Part shown: positions 10,662 through 22,300 of the stretch, piece after piece
Position numbering within the stretch: the stretch's first letter is position 1
Layout of the letters: each line of letters opens with the position of its first letter
Source: Phymatolithon calcareum
Lineage: Eukaryota; Rhodophyta; Florideophyceae; Hapalidiales
Assembly (NCBI GenBank): GCA_977006965.1
Contig: OZ345355.1
Location: forward strand, 2,666,001 to 2,730,000
Reading direction: 5' to 3'
Length of the DNA stretch: 64,000 nt
Position numbers and translations under genes: made by a program
The notes under the pieces: generated by a model
The model's database searches: none
Seen by the model: only the letters and a program-made list of their open reading frames with translations
What the model was told of the DNA's origin: nothing

Positions 10662-12842
10662 GTGAAGCAGCTAGCAGCGGACCGGAAAGCGAGCAGATCG
10701 GCGTGCTTGGTCCTCCAAATGGAGACCAATAGCGTAGGGGACGACCAAGGGGGAACTAACCTGGGCGGAAATCGCGAGAATACCATTCGCGACAAAGCTG
10801 CCCCAATCCCGAAAAATCAAGCGAAATCGTCCATTTTGACCAGAAGTATGAAACAAATGAACAGCATCGGTATTGCGGGACCGAAGGCCCAGCCCACAGC
10901 CGCGACTCGTGCGCGCCGCGCCCGTCTGACGGCCTCAAAAAACCCACATCCTCCGACGCCCAAAGACAATGACAAAGATATCAACATTGTCATGGACATC
11001 GTAACGAAAAATACCCGAGACAAAAAACCGTCGAAGGACACCAACCCGCGCCCCCCACACGAAGAACACGCAAGAGAGCAAACGGAAGACGATACGAAAT
11101 CGCCACCGAAAAAAAAGAGCAAGTAGCCAGTGAAATGTATACTGCCAACAGAAGGCAAAGAAACCTCCACGAAGCCCTCGCGCCGCCACACAATCACCTC
11201 GACAATTCCGCTGATGATCCCAATAGGAAACCAAAGCAAAGAGCATATGTCCGAATGGAAATCTAGATTCGTAGCGGTGCGACAGGCGGTCAGATGTCCC
11301 GAATGCAAAACTCCCGATTCTCTCACACTTCAAGGCCCGAGCAGGTGCGGTGCCGTCCGAGCGAAATGCCGCGACTGCAGCGAATTCTGCGGTGGAAGGG
11401 TAATGAGGCTGACAATCGAGCTGGCAGAAGTACGTAGCACCGGAGGAAACGAGGCGCCACCGAAAAGCCGCCTAGAACGAAACGAAGACAAGGAGAAGAT
11501 CGAGGCACTTACATTGGCTGTGGTGGAATTGACCAGCACCGTCTCCGTCTTACAGGCAGAATTGCGGACCCTAGCCTGGAAGGGCAATTCGGAGGGAAAC
11601 GAAACCCTCGGACGAGCCGATTCTGAAGACGAACCCCGACAGATAGCCGCCCCCGACGTCAATGAGCATAGTCCCAACGGAAAACACCGAGTATCGCAAC
11701 GGAAACCACGAGGACATTCGCCGACGGAGATATCCTCAGCCCCACCGTAGACGGAAAAGACCACGAAGGGCTCTGCTAGCGAGCCAGGTGAGACACTGGA
11801 GCCCCAAAAGTCAACAGTGTGGAGCGACCGGCACCCCAAGACCGCCTCAGGCGACATCGATGATGTAGCAATTCTGAAAAAAGGACCTGAAGTTCCTCGA
11901 ACTTACGCCGAGATTGCCGCCGCGTACACTCCGAACCACAGAATGTTCCCCGCGAGGGAACAAGGAAAAATCCCTGATCTTCGAACCGTAATCAAGAAAA
12001 CCATGGCCCCGAGACATAGCCCGCCGCATGTCGTTCCTCTCTATTTCCGTGGATTTCTACGCAACGATGAACATCCGAACCAGCTTAAAGAACTGTACGA
12101 TGAACTGGTGAAAGTTCTACCTAGACGGGCCGTCCTCGGACTGTCGTTCGTCGGTGGAGCAGTCCTAGAAGTCCTCACAGACAAGCCTCTAATTGCGCGG
12201 ACGGTGGCCAAACTACGAGCCGCACACCTGAGGTATGACCCTAAGTACAGCATCTGGAGTGCTACCGTGGCGAGACGCCAAGACATGTCAAAACGAGAGC
12301 ACACAGATCGAAACCTTCGTGCCATCCGATCAAGAATGAGGAAGTGCGCAGCCGGTACCGCCGATTTCCACACCAGGAGATGGCATCGAGAAAACGCCAA
12401 TCTTGCAGATGAGGCCCTAAAAATGGCCGTGGAAGAGTCAGAAGACACCGCAAAACAGATTGAACGGTAAGACATGTTGGTGACCGACCGTAAAGAACGA
12501 AGCGAAGTACGAGCTGCGGCGACTGGAGCACCAGAATCAGGACAAGAAAAATCCCGAAAATCGCGACACGCGAAGTAACACGGGGAAAACGGAGGAGATG
12601 CAGTACACAGCGAGAACTCTAGCGAAGACCAGTACGACCCAGTCAACACTGAAACTCGAGAGGGACCCACTAACGAGAAGAGATCACCCGCACACGGACA
12701 CCAGCCCCAGCGACGTCACTCGGAGTCTGGACCGGATCTGTCATGCAGGCCACAAAGAAAAACCATACCCCCCAGCAACATCAAGCACAACCCGACGGCA
12801 TCGCAAAGCTCCCCGTCCCCATGCGTTACACAAAGACCTTGA
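10662..12842 (+). pseudogene. LINE family B ORF1 (nucleic-acid-binding protein), four in-frame stops
   Basis: A single unshifted frame of about 726 codons, broken by stops at 11124 (TAG), 11748 (TAG), 12468 (TAA) and 12576 (TAA), and closing at TGA 12840-12842. Domains in order: a lysine/arginine-rich N-terminus; a zinc ribbon at about 11290-11380 (VRCPECKTPDSLTL, then KCRDC); a leucine-rich coiled coil at about 11490-11570 (ALTLAVVELTSTVSVLQAEL); and an RRM-like core at about 12030-12240 starting VPLYFRGFLRNDE and including LGLSFVGGAVLEVL. The order is the same as in the intact ORF1 at 58282. The frame overlaps the ORF2 start (12743) by 100 bases, as the ORFs overlap in family A. It would bind element RNA in an RNP; the stops imply it is inactive. 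Confidence 0.75.
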
Positions 12843-15500
12843 ATCCTACTATCAAGATCTGCACATTTAACGTTGGCGGCTCTCCGGAAATGCCGCGTAT
12901 GGTCGAGGAGCTCTTCAAAAACATCGAAGTGGATATTCTCGGGCTGACGGAGACATGGCAAAAGGAGGACCAATCGCTGAGGGTCCCCTACAACCAGGTA
13001 TCCACGACAAGGCCGTGCCACCCACGTGCTAAGCCTAGGGGTGGGGTCGCCCTCCTCGCGCGCAAAGAATTCCCCTTCAAAATTAACGTTAAGTTTCGTC
13101 ACGCAACGGATCACGCCCAGCTACTCGTGACGATGGTGGCGGGAATAAACGTCGCCGTGGCGTACCTATCCCCGAATACCTCGAGACAAGAGACTATGGA
13201 GAACCTGGACCTCGTCCAAACACACTGCAGAGGAAAGTCGGTGCTCATGGGAGACCTCAATGCCCGTCACCAACACTGGGACACGAAATCCAAGATGAGA
13301 GGAAGACTCCTTGTACAATGGGCTGCAAACTCGAATTGGCGGATTCACACAGCACCAGGTGCTACGCACATATCAACGAGAGGAAACAGCAACATCGACT
13401 TGTTTGCGACCAAATCGCTGGACGCGACAAGGATGAAATCCCGAACGAGATTTGGGATGGAATACAAAACGGACACATCCCTGTCGCTATGGACGTGTAC
13501 TATAGGAAACCGGCCCCAGCTAAGGTGGAATCATTCATCTCAGCGACAGTGAGAAAGAGCGAGGAGAGAGCAGAAAGCGCGGCCAAAGCGATGGAAAAAT
13601 GTGGGCCCAGCATGTTAGGGGAACTACGATGCTGCCGTCACAAGAAGGGGTTGGACAAATGGTACGAGAAATTCCAGCGGCTCGTAACCAAACCGTGGAC
13701 AAACAAGCACCGCCGACCGCCACGCTTTAAACCATTCTGGACGCGAAATCTGGACCGAATGGCAAAAGAGAGAACTCGCCTGTACCGGAAAGCCAAGAAA
13801 ACAATGAGAACGGAGGACTGTAAAACATACAAGAAGTTCCGAAACGAAATGCGCGCCGCAATACGAAAGGCTAAAACCGGGCAGTATACCAAATACATCG
13901 ATGATGTTGAAGATCAGTCTCCCCGCCAAGCCATGGAGACACTGAGCAAAATCTTAAGATGCAAGCGGAAACGAAGAGGGATTAATCGAATGCTGGGGGC
14001 TCCCGTGCGCCCCCACATGTTTACAGCCCATATTGCCAACGTATGCAAAGCAGAGAAAGCCTGGAACCCTACCCGAAGTCATTTCTTACTGTCAAAGACA
14101 CTTCGGGAAGGGATCAAAAGTGCAGTCCGGCGAGCACCACGAGGAAAAGCACTTGGGCCTGAATCCGGAAATGAGCGGGAAACTGATTGTGTCCCTATGG
14201 GAGATGTGCGGCAAGCTGAAATGCATCCCGACGGCTTGGCGAAGAGCGACGCTGATTCCGATTTACAAGAAAGGAGTGACACACGAAGCTGGGAACTACA
14301 GACCGATATCGCTCCTAAGCCAAGTGCGGAAAATAATTGACGCTGCCATGGACTCGGCGATACGCAAACGGTACAAGTTTCACCACTTCCAATTAGGATT
14401 CCAAAGAAATAAGGGGACAGAGCTCGCGATACTAAGGTCCACGAGCAGAATGAAGAAGGGACACCGCTTTGTAGCCGTTCTCGATCTCTCGGCGGCTTAC
14501 GATCGGGTTCCAAGGGACATACTCCAGAAGCGTGTGGATAAATACCTACCCGCAGACTTAGCTGAGATGGTCAGATACCTGCTCAAACCATCCTGGATCA
14601 CAACGGTCGGAGACGAGGAAAAGAAGTGGCTCCTTATTGACCGCGGAGTCCCCCAAGGATCGCCCCTGAGCCCCTGCTTGTACAGCTTGTTCATGGACAC
14701 ATTCGCGTTAGCAATGGAAAAAGCACCTCGACATATGTCGAAGCACCCCGCGATACTTTTCGCGGACGACGTGCAGCTCCAAGCCGCCAATTCCGATGGC
14801 ATGAAATGGCTTTTGGATACGGCGACGAGCTGGGCCACAGAAAATGGAATGACATGGAACACTAAGAAAGGAAAAAGCGAAGTGCTTATCTATCCTGGAT
14901 TATTCAAACGCAAGTTCCGACCCTCAGGCCAGGAGCTCCACGAAACCCGCCTACTGGAATACCCGACAACACGGGAGCAACCCACCACGCAACACTAAAG
15001 CGCATAAACGCCGCCTAAAAGACCTGGGAGTCCAAGCGCAAAGACTAGCTACTACCAAGAACATAGCAATGTACAAGGCTCTTGTGCAATGCAGATGGGA
15101 GTACGCGATACACCTCACACCATGGACAAACTCAGTCGAAGCGCAGATCAACCAAGCGGAGGGTCTGTTCTACTCTGTTGCCTTCGGTAACTATGCGAAA
15201 CGATTGCACGCCCGAATGCGAGCCCTCTGCAGAATTACTCCACCAAAGATAAGAAGAGCGCAACTCGGAGAGCACTTCGCACAGAGGCTTATACGAGGGA
15301 AGGACGAAATCGAGAAGGAAGCAAATTACGCAGGAAAAGAAGGGGACATAAAGCAAGCAGAGAGGGATATCCGCTATCTGCAGGAGCATGAGCTCCTAAG
15401 AGGCAGTACCGAGCGAGCCGTACCAGGGCTGGTGACCCACAAACACGAGAGCAACCGCCGACGACAGGAATGGATTGAAAAGGAAGAAGACGCGACATAG
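12743..15500 (+). pseudogene. LINE family B ORF2 (endonuclease-reverse transcriptase), frameshifted
   Basis: Starts at ATG 12743 inside the ORF1 frame. The APE-type endonuclease is at about 12860-13470: FNVGGSPEM, LTETW, GDLNARHQHWD, SNIDLF. A first frameshift falls near 13430-13470, followed by NGHIPV, a linker with WTRNLDRMAKERTRLYRKA, and a second frameshift near 14160. The RT is then clear: NYRPISLLSQVRKII, AVLDLSAAYDRVP, RGVPQGSPLSP and FADD (14760-14771). A deletion near 14940-15000 removes the thumb YLG block. The C-terminal region continues in another frame at 15069-15500 (CRWEYAIHLTPW). Homology to the 45162 copy stops near 15495, so the 3' end and tail are missing. Not functional. 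Confidence 0.85.
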
Positions 15501-15810
15501 GTCATAGTGACTGCTTTGTGAATCTTTGGGAAGTGTTTTTCCCATAACGAATTCTAGTTTTCGAAAGTGAAACTGCTTTTCCTAACTTTTCGTGATGCAA
15601 TTAACAAAAACTCTTTCGGAATTATTTTTCCAGTTTTAGCTCAAAAGTATTCGAAAACATCTAGAGCGAAAGTTTGAAAATCGACGCTGCACTTAGCATC
15701 AGCCAGTCGCACCTATATCGCGTAAGCATTACCGGTCCGCAAAATAATGACTGGAAATGAGGACATTTTTGACTGGCTCTATACAGCGATTTTGATGAAG
15801 TCTCAAGACG
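15501..15810. other. spacer between LINE families B and C
   Basis: No coding or repeat signal recognised. It holds the pre-insertion DNA left of the family C copy. Confidence 0.4.
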
Positions 15811-15864
15811 TCTCCTTGGTCCCAGCAGTAACTGAGCCGTGACCTCTGAAGTTACTCCTGAAGG

Positions 15865-18800
15865 ATGATAGCTCGAACAGGCTCGCAGTGCCTGAAGAGC
15901 CAACCAACGAAGAAAATAACTAGGAAGAAGTTCCTAGTGGCCACAATAAACGTGGGGGGATCGAGGGAAGCAGGAGCCTATGCAGAAAACTTAATCGAAA
16001 AACACGGTTGCTCTGTGGTGGGAATCACTGAAACACACTGCAAGATGGAAGCTAAAATCCGCACGAACTATCCCCAGATAGGCGCTCCCCGACCTTGCGA
16101 CAACCCGTACGACAAGCCCCACGGCGGAGTTGCATTGATTGTGGCGAATCCGGTAGGATTTCGGCTAATATTCAAGAAAGCGGAGAAAAATTTTCAACTC
16201 AATATTGCGAGGGTGGGAAAAATACTAGTTTCGGTGTGTTATATCTCACCTTCAGCGTCCGCTCAAGGAAATAAGGGAAATGAGGTACAGAGGTGCCTGG
16301 GGATGCTACAGACTTATAGCAGGGAGCCTTCTATTGCTATGGGGGAGTCGAACGCAAGGTATAAAACATGGGACAGGAAAACCAACCAAAGGGGCACCTT
16401 TCTGCTGCAATGGTCGGAAAAAAACGGATGGGTTCCACATCACGGAAGAGCAAGCACGTGCATCACATACAACGGCGAAAGCAACATCGATTTCTTTCTC
16501 AGCAAGCGGCTGACACCGGGATCGGTCACATCGCCGAACGGCCCCTGGGAGGGTAACCTCCAGCACAGGCCTGTGATGACGAGTGTCCCGACAACAACAC
16601 CGAGGCAAAGACGCAAGGAAGTTATACCTACGAGGAGCAGATCGGACCCGGAGGTCGTCGAAAAGGTACGAACGGAATATCGCCACAAACTGCCTACACA
16701 AATCATGCTTCTAAAAGCATGCCAGTCCCCCAGAGAGCTGGATTCAACTTATGAATATATTGTGGACATCTTTATCCAGCCTTGGAGGAAAACAGTTCCA
16801 ATGGAAGGAGCTAGAAACACGTTCTGGACGCCCACTCTTAGAGAGATGGCAAAAGAGCGAACAAAACTCTTCAGAAGAGCTCGGAAAACAAAGAGCGAGG
16901 TCGATATTCTAGCTCACAAGAATTTCAAGAAAAAATGAACAAAGGGGTAATTGGCGCCAAAAATGCGTCCTACAACCGATTCCTGGATGACCTGGACCAG
17001 CTCCCAGCAGCAGCAGCCCTTGAGAAGATGTCCAAAATGGCAAGAGCTCTCTCTAGGCGAAAGACCGAAAATGTCAAGCAAGGAAGTACGCGCTCACCTG
17101 CACTGTTCCTTGCCCACCTCTCAAGCCTCTGTTGCTCCGAGGAAGGATGGAGCGGAGATACCAAATCGTTTGCCCCCCTTGGACATTCCGCAGCGACATA
17201 GAAGCGGCTATCAGGGATAGTCCAATTGGTAAGGCCCCTGGATGGGACAAAATACAAACCGAAATCTTGAAAGTCGACCCAGTCCTAAGCACAAGAGTAC
17301 TATTTGCAATTTGGGAAGCTTGTGGCCGATTGCAAACCACACCCTTGGCATGGAGAACAGCGGAAATTGTACCTATCTACAAGGATGGAGATACAGCACT
17401 GCCGACGAGCTACCGCCCAGTCTCCCTCCTAAGCCACATGAGGAAGATAATCGAAATGGCACTAGGCAAGATGATCAGAAGTAAATACAAGTTCCATATA
17501 TCACAGCTGGGGTTCCAGAAACGAAAGGGCACTGAGCTGGCGCTTCTCCATGCTGAAGCCCTCCGACAATCAGGCCACAGCTGCGTGGCAGTCTTAGATC
17601 TTAAAGCTGCCTACGACTCCGTACCAAGGAATAGGCTTGCAGAGAGAATAAGGAAGGTGCTGGAACCAGAGATCGCCGAAATGGTTATTCCATTTCTGGA
17701 TCCCTCATTCATACAGACGAGAGACGACGAGGATTCCGTGTGGTATAACATTGACAGAGGCGTTCCTCAGGGATCCCCCCTCAGTCCGTGCCTGTATAAT
17801 ATCTTCATGGACACGTTTGCCGTTGCGCTAGACTCCTTCCGAAGAATATCACAAACGAGCCATGCAAAATGTTTGCAGACGACAAAATTGTCCGCAAAAT
17901 CAGTGGAAGGCCTCCAAATTATCCTTGATTTAGCCTCGAAGTGGGCACAGAGAAACGGTATGGTGTGGAACACCAAGAAAAGCGTAATCCTTTGGACCAA
18001 GGATACCGCAGGTCACAGCTTCCGGCTCTCAGGGCGGCGGCTAAAGACTCTCCGGGAGGTAAAACACATCGGGGTAACACTAACGGAACAGGGAGTCTCA
18101 GACACCAAACTGACGGACAGGATCAAGAAATCCAAAAACGTGCTTGGGTATCTCCGACGGCTGGGCGTGTTTACTAATGGTGTCCATCCCGCGAGGGCGA
18201 TTAGGCTGTACAAATCGCTTGTGCAGTCAAGATGGGAATATGCCCTTCACCTCTCACCTTGGACCGCGAAGGTGGCCTCGGAAGTCAGGAAGGTTGAATC
18301 TATGTTTTCGGGCAAATCCTTGGGAAACCAGGAAAAAGAAGCTTGGACAGGTGCAGGGCCATGTGCCGAATACTCAAACCCAAGGTAAGAAGAGACGTCC
18401 TTGCAAGACGATTTGTGCAGAGATTGATAAGAAGACGCGATGCGCTGATATCTGGTCCAACAACAGAGATCGCGAACAAGGAACGTGAAGAAGCGGAGAG
18501 AGATATTGTCCATGCGAAAGTGAATGGTTTCCTGTGCGACGCAGCAAACGAAACGATAGGTACGACAAACATCAAGAAATACCAAAGGAACAAGATACTG
18601 GAGGCCGCAGAGGATGCGGAAAAGTCGAAAAAACGACCTATACCGCACGCGAAAGTGTCGTTACCGCCGCACCTTCTCTTCAAGTCAAGGAGACATAGAA
18701 CACTTGCCATCAAGTGGTCATTTGGAATGTTCCCTCCAATGAGCACCTCTACCCTTATCGAACTCACCGGCCAATGTGGAAAAGATGCCATCGAAGACGT

Positions 18801-18888
18801 GATAAATGGCCTTGCAAAGGACAGACTCTCCAAAGAAGACAGCGCCTGGAACGAGCTCCTAACCATGTTTCAGGCTGTGGACAAGTAA
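15865..18888 (+). pseudogene. LINE family C ORF2 (endonuclease-reverse transcriptase), frameshifted
   Basis: The endonuclease lies at 15930-16600 (INVGGSREA, GITETHC, SNIDFF, LQHRPV), with a degraded GESNARYKTWD in place of GDxNARH. A stop and frame change come at about 16935. The RT lies at 17180-18250: SYRPVSLLSHMRKI, AVLDLKAAYDSVP, DRGVPQGSPLSP, then a thumb and QSRWEYALHLSPW. The catalytic FADD bases are present at 17872-17883 but are read out of frame as CLQTT, so two compensating indels have destroyed the active site. The C-terminal part (18343-18888) reads RHRTLAIKWSFGMFPP in another frame. It is clearly a dead copy. The same C-terminus plus 3' UTR recurs at 28255-30030. Confidence 0.85.
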
Positions 18889-19131
18889 GGACTACCCGCA
18901 AATTGAAATTACAGCGTGCCACAGGACAGGGGAGTAACTTTCCCCCTCGAGGTCCCGAAGGAGACCAGAGGTGGGTTTTTGTAGTCCACTGAGTCGTGTC
19001 ACACCAACAAGAAAAGAAAACCCCTTCAGGACAGAATCTAGCCAAAACCCCTTGGCCTTAGGAAAGTTGCCCCGAGCGTCAGCAGATGCGTTGGTAACTT
19101 TTAAATAAAAATCTACCTCTCTTCTTCTTCT
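18889..19131 (+). mobile_element. LINE family C 3' UTR and (TTC)n tail
   Basis: Reference copy for the family C 3' end. It includes CCCCCTCGAGGTCCCGAAGG, a C/G-paired CCCCTTCAGGACAG segment, AACTTTTAAATAAAAA and a terminal CTTCTTCTTCTTC. Related ends are at 1026, 1388, 29840 and 58725. Confidence 0.8.
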
Positions 19132-19140
19132 TCTCCTTGG

Positions 19141-19604
19141 AAAGAAAATCTGCTGCTATGAATTTGGAAATTTTGCAAACAGGAAGAATAATTGGTATAT
19201 TGAGAAAGCGAAAATATACGCTAAAATCTATCGCGTAGGTGGGCAATTCGCGTACTATTTGCTTCACCATTTCATTCAGAGTTTGTTACGCCAACGGTGC
19301 ACAACATCAAGACAGAAAGAGTTCGTTCTACGGGTACATCAGCTCCATATGGCACCTGCGCCCTAGATGGTACAACCACAGCTAGCTCACTGTTGCATTT
19401 CCTGGAGAGCGGTGCGCCCTATCTCCACGCGACGCTGCTCGGTGACGCTCGGGAAGAGAATACCACTGCAAATGAGGAAATGAGATTTTGAGGGACGGTG
19501 AAGAGTAACTGCGCTTATATATTAGCCATAATCATAGAAAGTAATCGTCGCCTATGCTCACTAATGCCATGAGGTGTAAAAATGGTTTGACCTCTCAAGT
19601 GATT
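19141..19604. other. unassigned spacer
   Basis: AT-rich with one 64-codon frame (19297-19491) that shows no motif. I see no promoter or repeat I can support. Confidence 0.35.
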
Positions 19605-21535
19605 GTGACGTGGAGAAGTGTTATCGAGTCAAAGATGTTAGAGGATGGAAGGTTCAACGGCAGAAAGAATTTATTCTTCCATTAATGCCCATTTCAACAT
19701 GTGACACCCCAGAACTAGAGGATGAAATTGCAGTGGCCATTCATCGTGCCCCAAAACGAAAAGCCGCTGGAGCCGATGGAATTTTCTCAGAAATGTTCCA
19801 AGCCTCGCCTGAGCTATCTGCGAAACTTATCCCTCTGGAGGGCGTGTGGCCGCGAGACGGAAACCTCCAGCCTTTGGAATTTGATGAAGCTTCTCCCGTT
19901 CTACAAGAAAGGCGACCCAAGGGACCCTGCAAACTACTGACCGATAGCCCTTCTATTGCATGCAAGGAAAATCATAGAGAGCGCACGGGATAAAACCCTG
20001 AGAAAACACTACTGCTTCAATAAGATCTAAACTGGCTTCAGGAAGGGCTCTGAATGCCCGGATGCCGTATTGCACACCATTGCAGCAATCAAAAAATGGT
20101 CAAAGGAACATTGCCGTTCTCGACCTTTCGAAGGCTTTGACACCATACCAAGACACGTTCAATCTCGACTACTCAAGAAGAGGCATCCTGCAACACTGGT
20201 CTCATAGGTTATGTACTTTCTCCAACCTCGCATGATCTATACTCCTACGGACGACCGAAATATTCGGTTTGTAATCAACAAAGGGGTCCCATAAGGATCA
20301 CCACTATCACCGGCGCTATATAATATCTTCATGGACGTTCTTGCTGCGAGCTTGTCAAGAGTTCCGTTTCATTATTCTAAAAGCCCGGTCACGTTTCTGG
20401 CGGATGACGTCATACTTCGTGCTTTTTCCCCAATAGGGCTTCAATTGCTCCTGGACATCGCCTCGGACTGGAACGCTTCTACCGAGATGGTCTGCAATAC
20501 AACGGTCGAGAAGAGTTGCGTCATAACTTCCAATGGTGCAAACGAAAGCTTCAAATTCGTTCTTGCAAGAAAAGAAATCGAGACTGTGTCCGAAACTACA
20601 TACTTAGGCATCTCCATATTTTCGAACGGCGTAACAGAAACTTCTACGCTTTCCAGAATAGATGCTTCACAGAATTGACTAATGGTTTTAGGAAACATCG
20701 GACTCCACGGAAAAGGTTTCACACCCTCGACGTGCTTAAGACAATATAAGGCGCTCATCCGGCCAATGACGGAGTATCTTCTCCCGTTCGCAGATCTGAC
20801 GAGTAACATCCTTCGCGCACAGGACGCGCTAGAGAGTAACCTGTTCTCTAGAATGTTCGGAACCTGGTGCAAGAATATGCAGCCCCGCTTTCGAGGAATA
20901 TGCCACCTGGAATCCATTCAACTACGCCAAGCGCATTTGAGCTCCAAGTTCATAACAGCACAGAAATTTAGAAGAAAACAGGCACTTGAGCTTCCCAAGG
21001 GCACAACACGACCGGGAATATTGAACGCGAAAAACGATATGCTTCACAAAGCTCTACAGAAGAATTTACACGCACCCCAGACGCTACGACAAGCGTAAAC
21101 GCAAGAACGCTGAAGAACGCAAAAGAAAAATGGAAAGCATGTCTCCCTTCTAAAGCCGCAGGACGGGAGGGCCGGCGCTCTCTTCAGCCCATCAAGAACG
21201 AACTACCACCATTCCTCATCCTCAAAAAAGAGAAGCACAGGCTTCTTTGCACGCACTGGTTATTTCACCGCTTCCCCTATCCCTGGAAAGAAGAAGCAAG
21301 AAACGAAGATTCCTAACTCGATGAAGTTCTCACAGCTATCTCAAACGTAATGCCCAAGCAACGACTTTCCGATATTCAAAAAGAGATGCTGGAAATGGCA
21401 GTTGATACCGTCCAAAGAAAATGTCCGAAATCAAAATGAAAACGTAAGTGAAGGATTGTAGCGCAACGAAAAGTCTCTCAGGTGCAATGATAATTGACTA
21501 AGGGAGCTTCAATAAAACAGAAATCCATCCATCCA
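19605..21535 (+). pseudogene. LINE family D ORF2 RT-to-tail, 5'-truncated, (ATCC)n tail
   Basis: A third LINE lineage. It opens in the pre-RT linker (19690-19790: AVAIHRAPKRKAAGADGI), followed by frameshifted pieces of RT: FYKKGDPRDPANY (about 19900), TGFRKGSECPDA (about 20035), MDVLAASLSRVP and FLADDVIL (20395-20420), a thumb YLGIS, then the C-terminal stretch 20682-21098. The conserved block KHRLLCTHWLFHRFP is at about 21230. It ends with AATAAAACAGAAATCCATCCATCCATG (21512-21538), a tetranucleotide tail unlike the other families. At least five frame changes or stops make it dead. No target duplication was found. Confidence 0.8.
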
Positions 21536-21539
21536 TGTG

Positions 21540-21960
21540 GCATAGGTTCCTGATTCACGCGCGAAGCGTACTTTCGTTTGCGCGCGCGGCAAACACATCA
21601 AGAAGGGTTTTGTCATGCATCAGTTCCAATTCGCGTTGTGTTTGCAGATCTGGGCGAAGCTCGTCCAAGGCCCGCGCGAGCCATTGAACAATGTTCTCGG
21701 GCCCTGAAGCGGTCTTACAGAGTGCTCCAGACTATACGGAGCCATTTCGAAGTCAAAAAAGGTGAGTAGTATGGTTCAGAATGTACTCGGGGAAAATCAA
21801 TGGTCGCGCGAGCATGTAACATCGCATAAAATGGGTTTTGTGATTGCGAGGTAGGCTTGGAGACTGCATGCCTTGACAGACTTTCGGAAGATTTGCGGTT
21901 TTATTCGAAAACATAAAACCGAAATTTTGCGTTCTTGGCCCGGTCGTCATGCCCCTAACG
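21540..21960. other. unassigned spacer
   Basis: No recognised feature. CG-rich patches occur near 21580, and there is an open frame at 21578-21769 without motifs. Confidence 0.3.
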
Positions 21961-21964
21961 GTTT

Positions 21965-22300
21965 TTCCAGGCGGCCACCGGTTGTGGCGGCCAGGCGCTA
22001 TCGGGCGACTTAGGTTGTCGCGGGAGCGTCTTTGCGCGTAGCGGCTTCTCGAATGCCGCTGGTTGCGCCTCGAGACGGTGTCGAACGACTTGGCTCGGCA
22101 TGGGAATCGCGCGCGCGCCACCGCTCCTTGACTGCCACTGGTTGCGGCTCCAAGACAGTCTTTGGTGTTGCCGATCAACGCCTGATCCTTGATTTTCACT
22201 GGTTCCGGCTCCAAGACAGTCTTTGGTATTGCCGATTAACGCTCGAATGTCATCGCGGGTGGTCGCTTTCCGGCTGCCACCGACTGTGGCGCCGAGACAT
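21965..22300. repeat. diverged minisatellite, about 61-bp units
   Basis: Two clear units start CACTGGTT(G/C)CGGCTCCAAGACAGTCTTTGGT at 22136 and 22197 (period 61). More diverged units, recognisable by CTGGTTGCG or CCGGTTGTGGCGG, lie near 21973, 22055 and 22270. On the minus strand the two clear units encode the same peptide core, IGNTKDCLGA, in two different frames, which suggests DNA-level tandem duplication and not a coding repeat. Confidence 0.65.

Larger units (their letters stand above)
15820..19131 (+). mobile_element. LINE family C copy, 3.3 kb, (TTC)n tail
   Basis: A LINE copy that begins close to the ORF2 start (no ORF1) and runs through endonuclease, RT, a 3' UTR and a CTTCTTCTTCTTC tail. 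A 9-bp direct repeat, TCTCCTTGG, flanks it at 15811-15819 and 19132-19140, consistent with a target-site duplication made by target-primed reverse transcription with 5' truncation. Because the tail is itself TTC-rich, part of the 3' match could be chance. Confidence 0.65.

Noticed and set aside
10662-12842. Genetic-code change with TAG/TAA read as sense
   Set aside because: TAA or TAG terminates the gypsy polyprotein, both family A ORFs and both secreted proteins, so they are real stops here.
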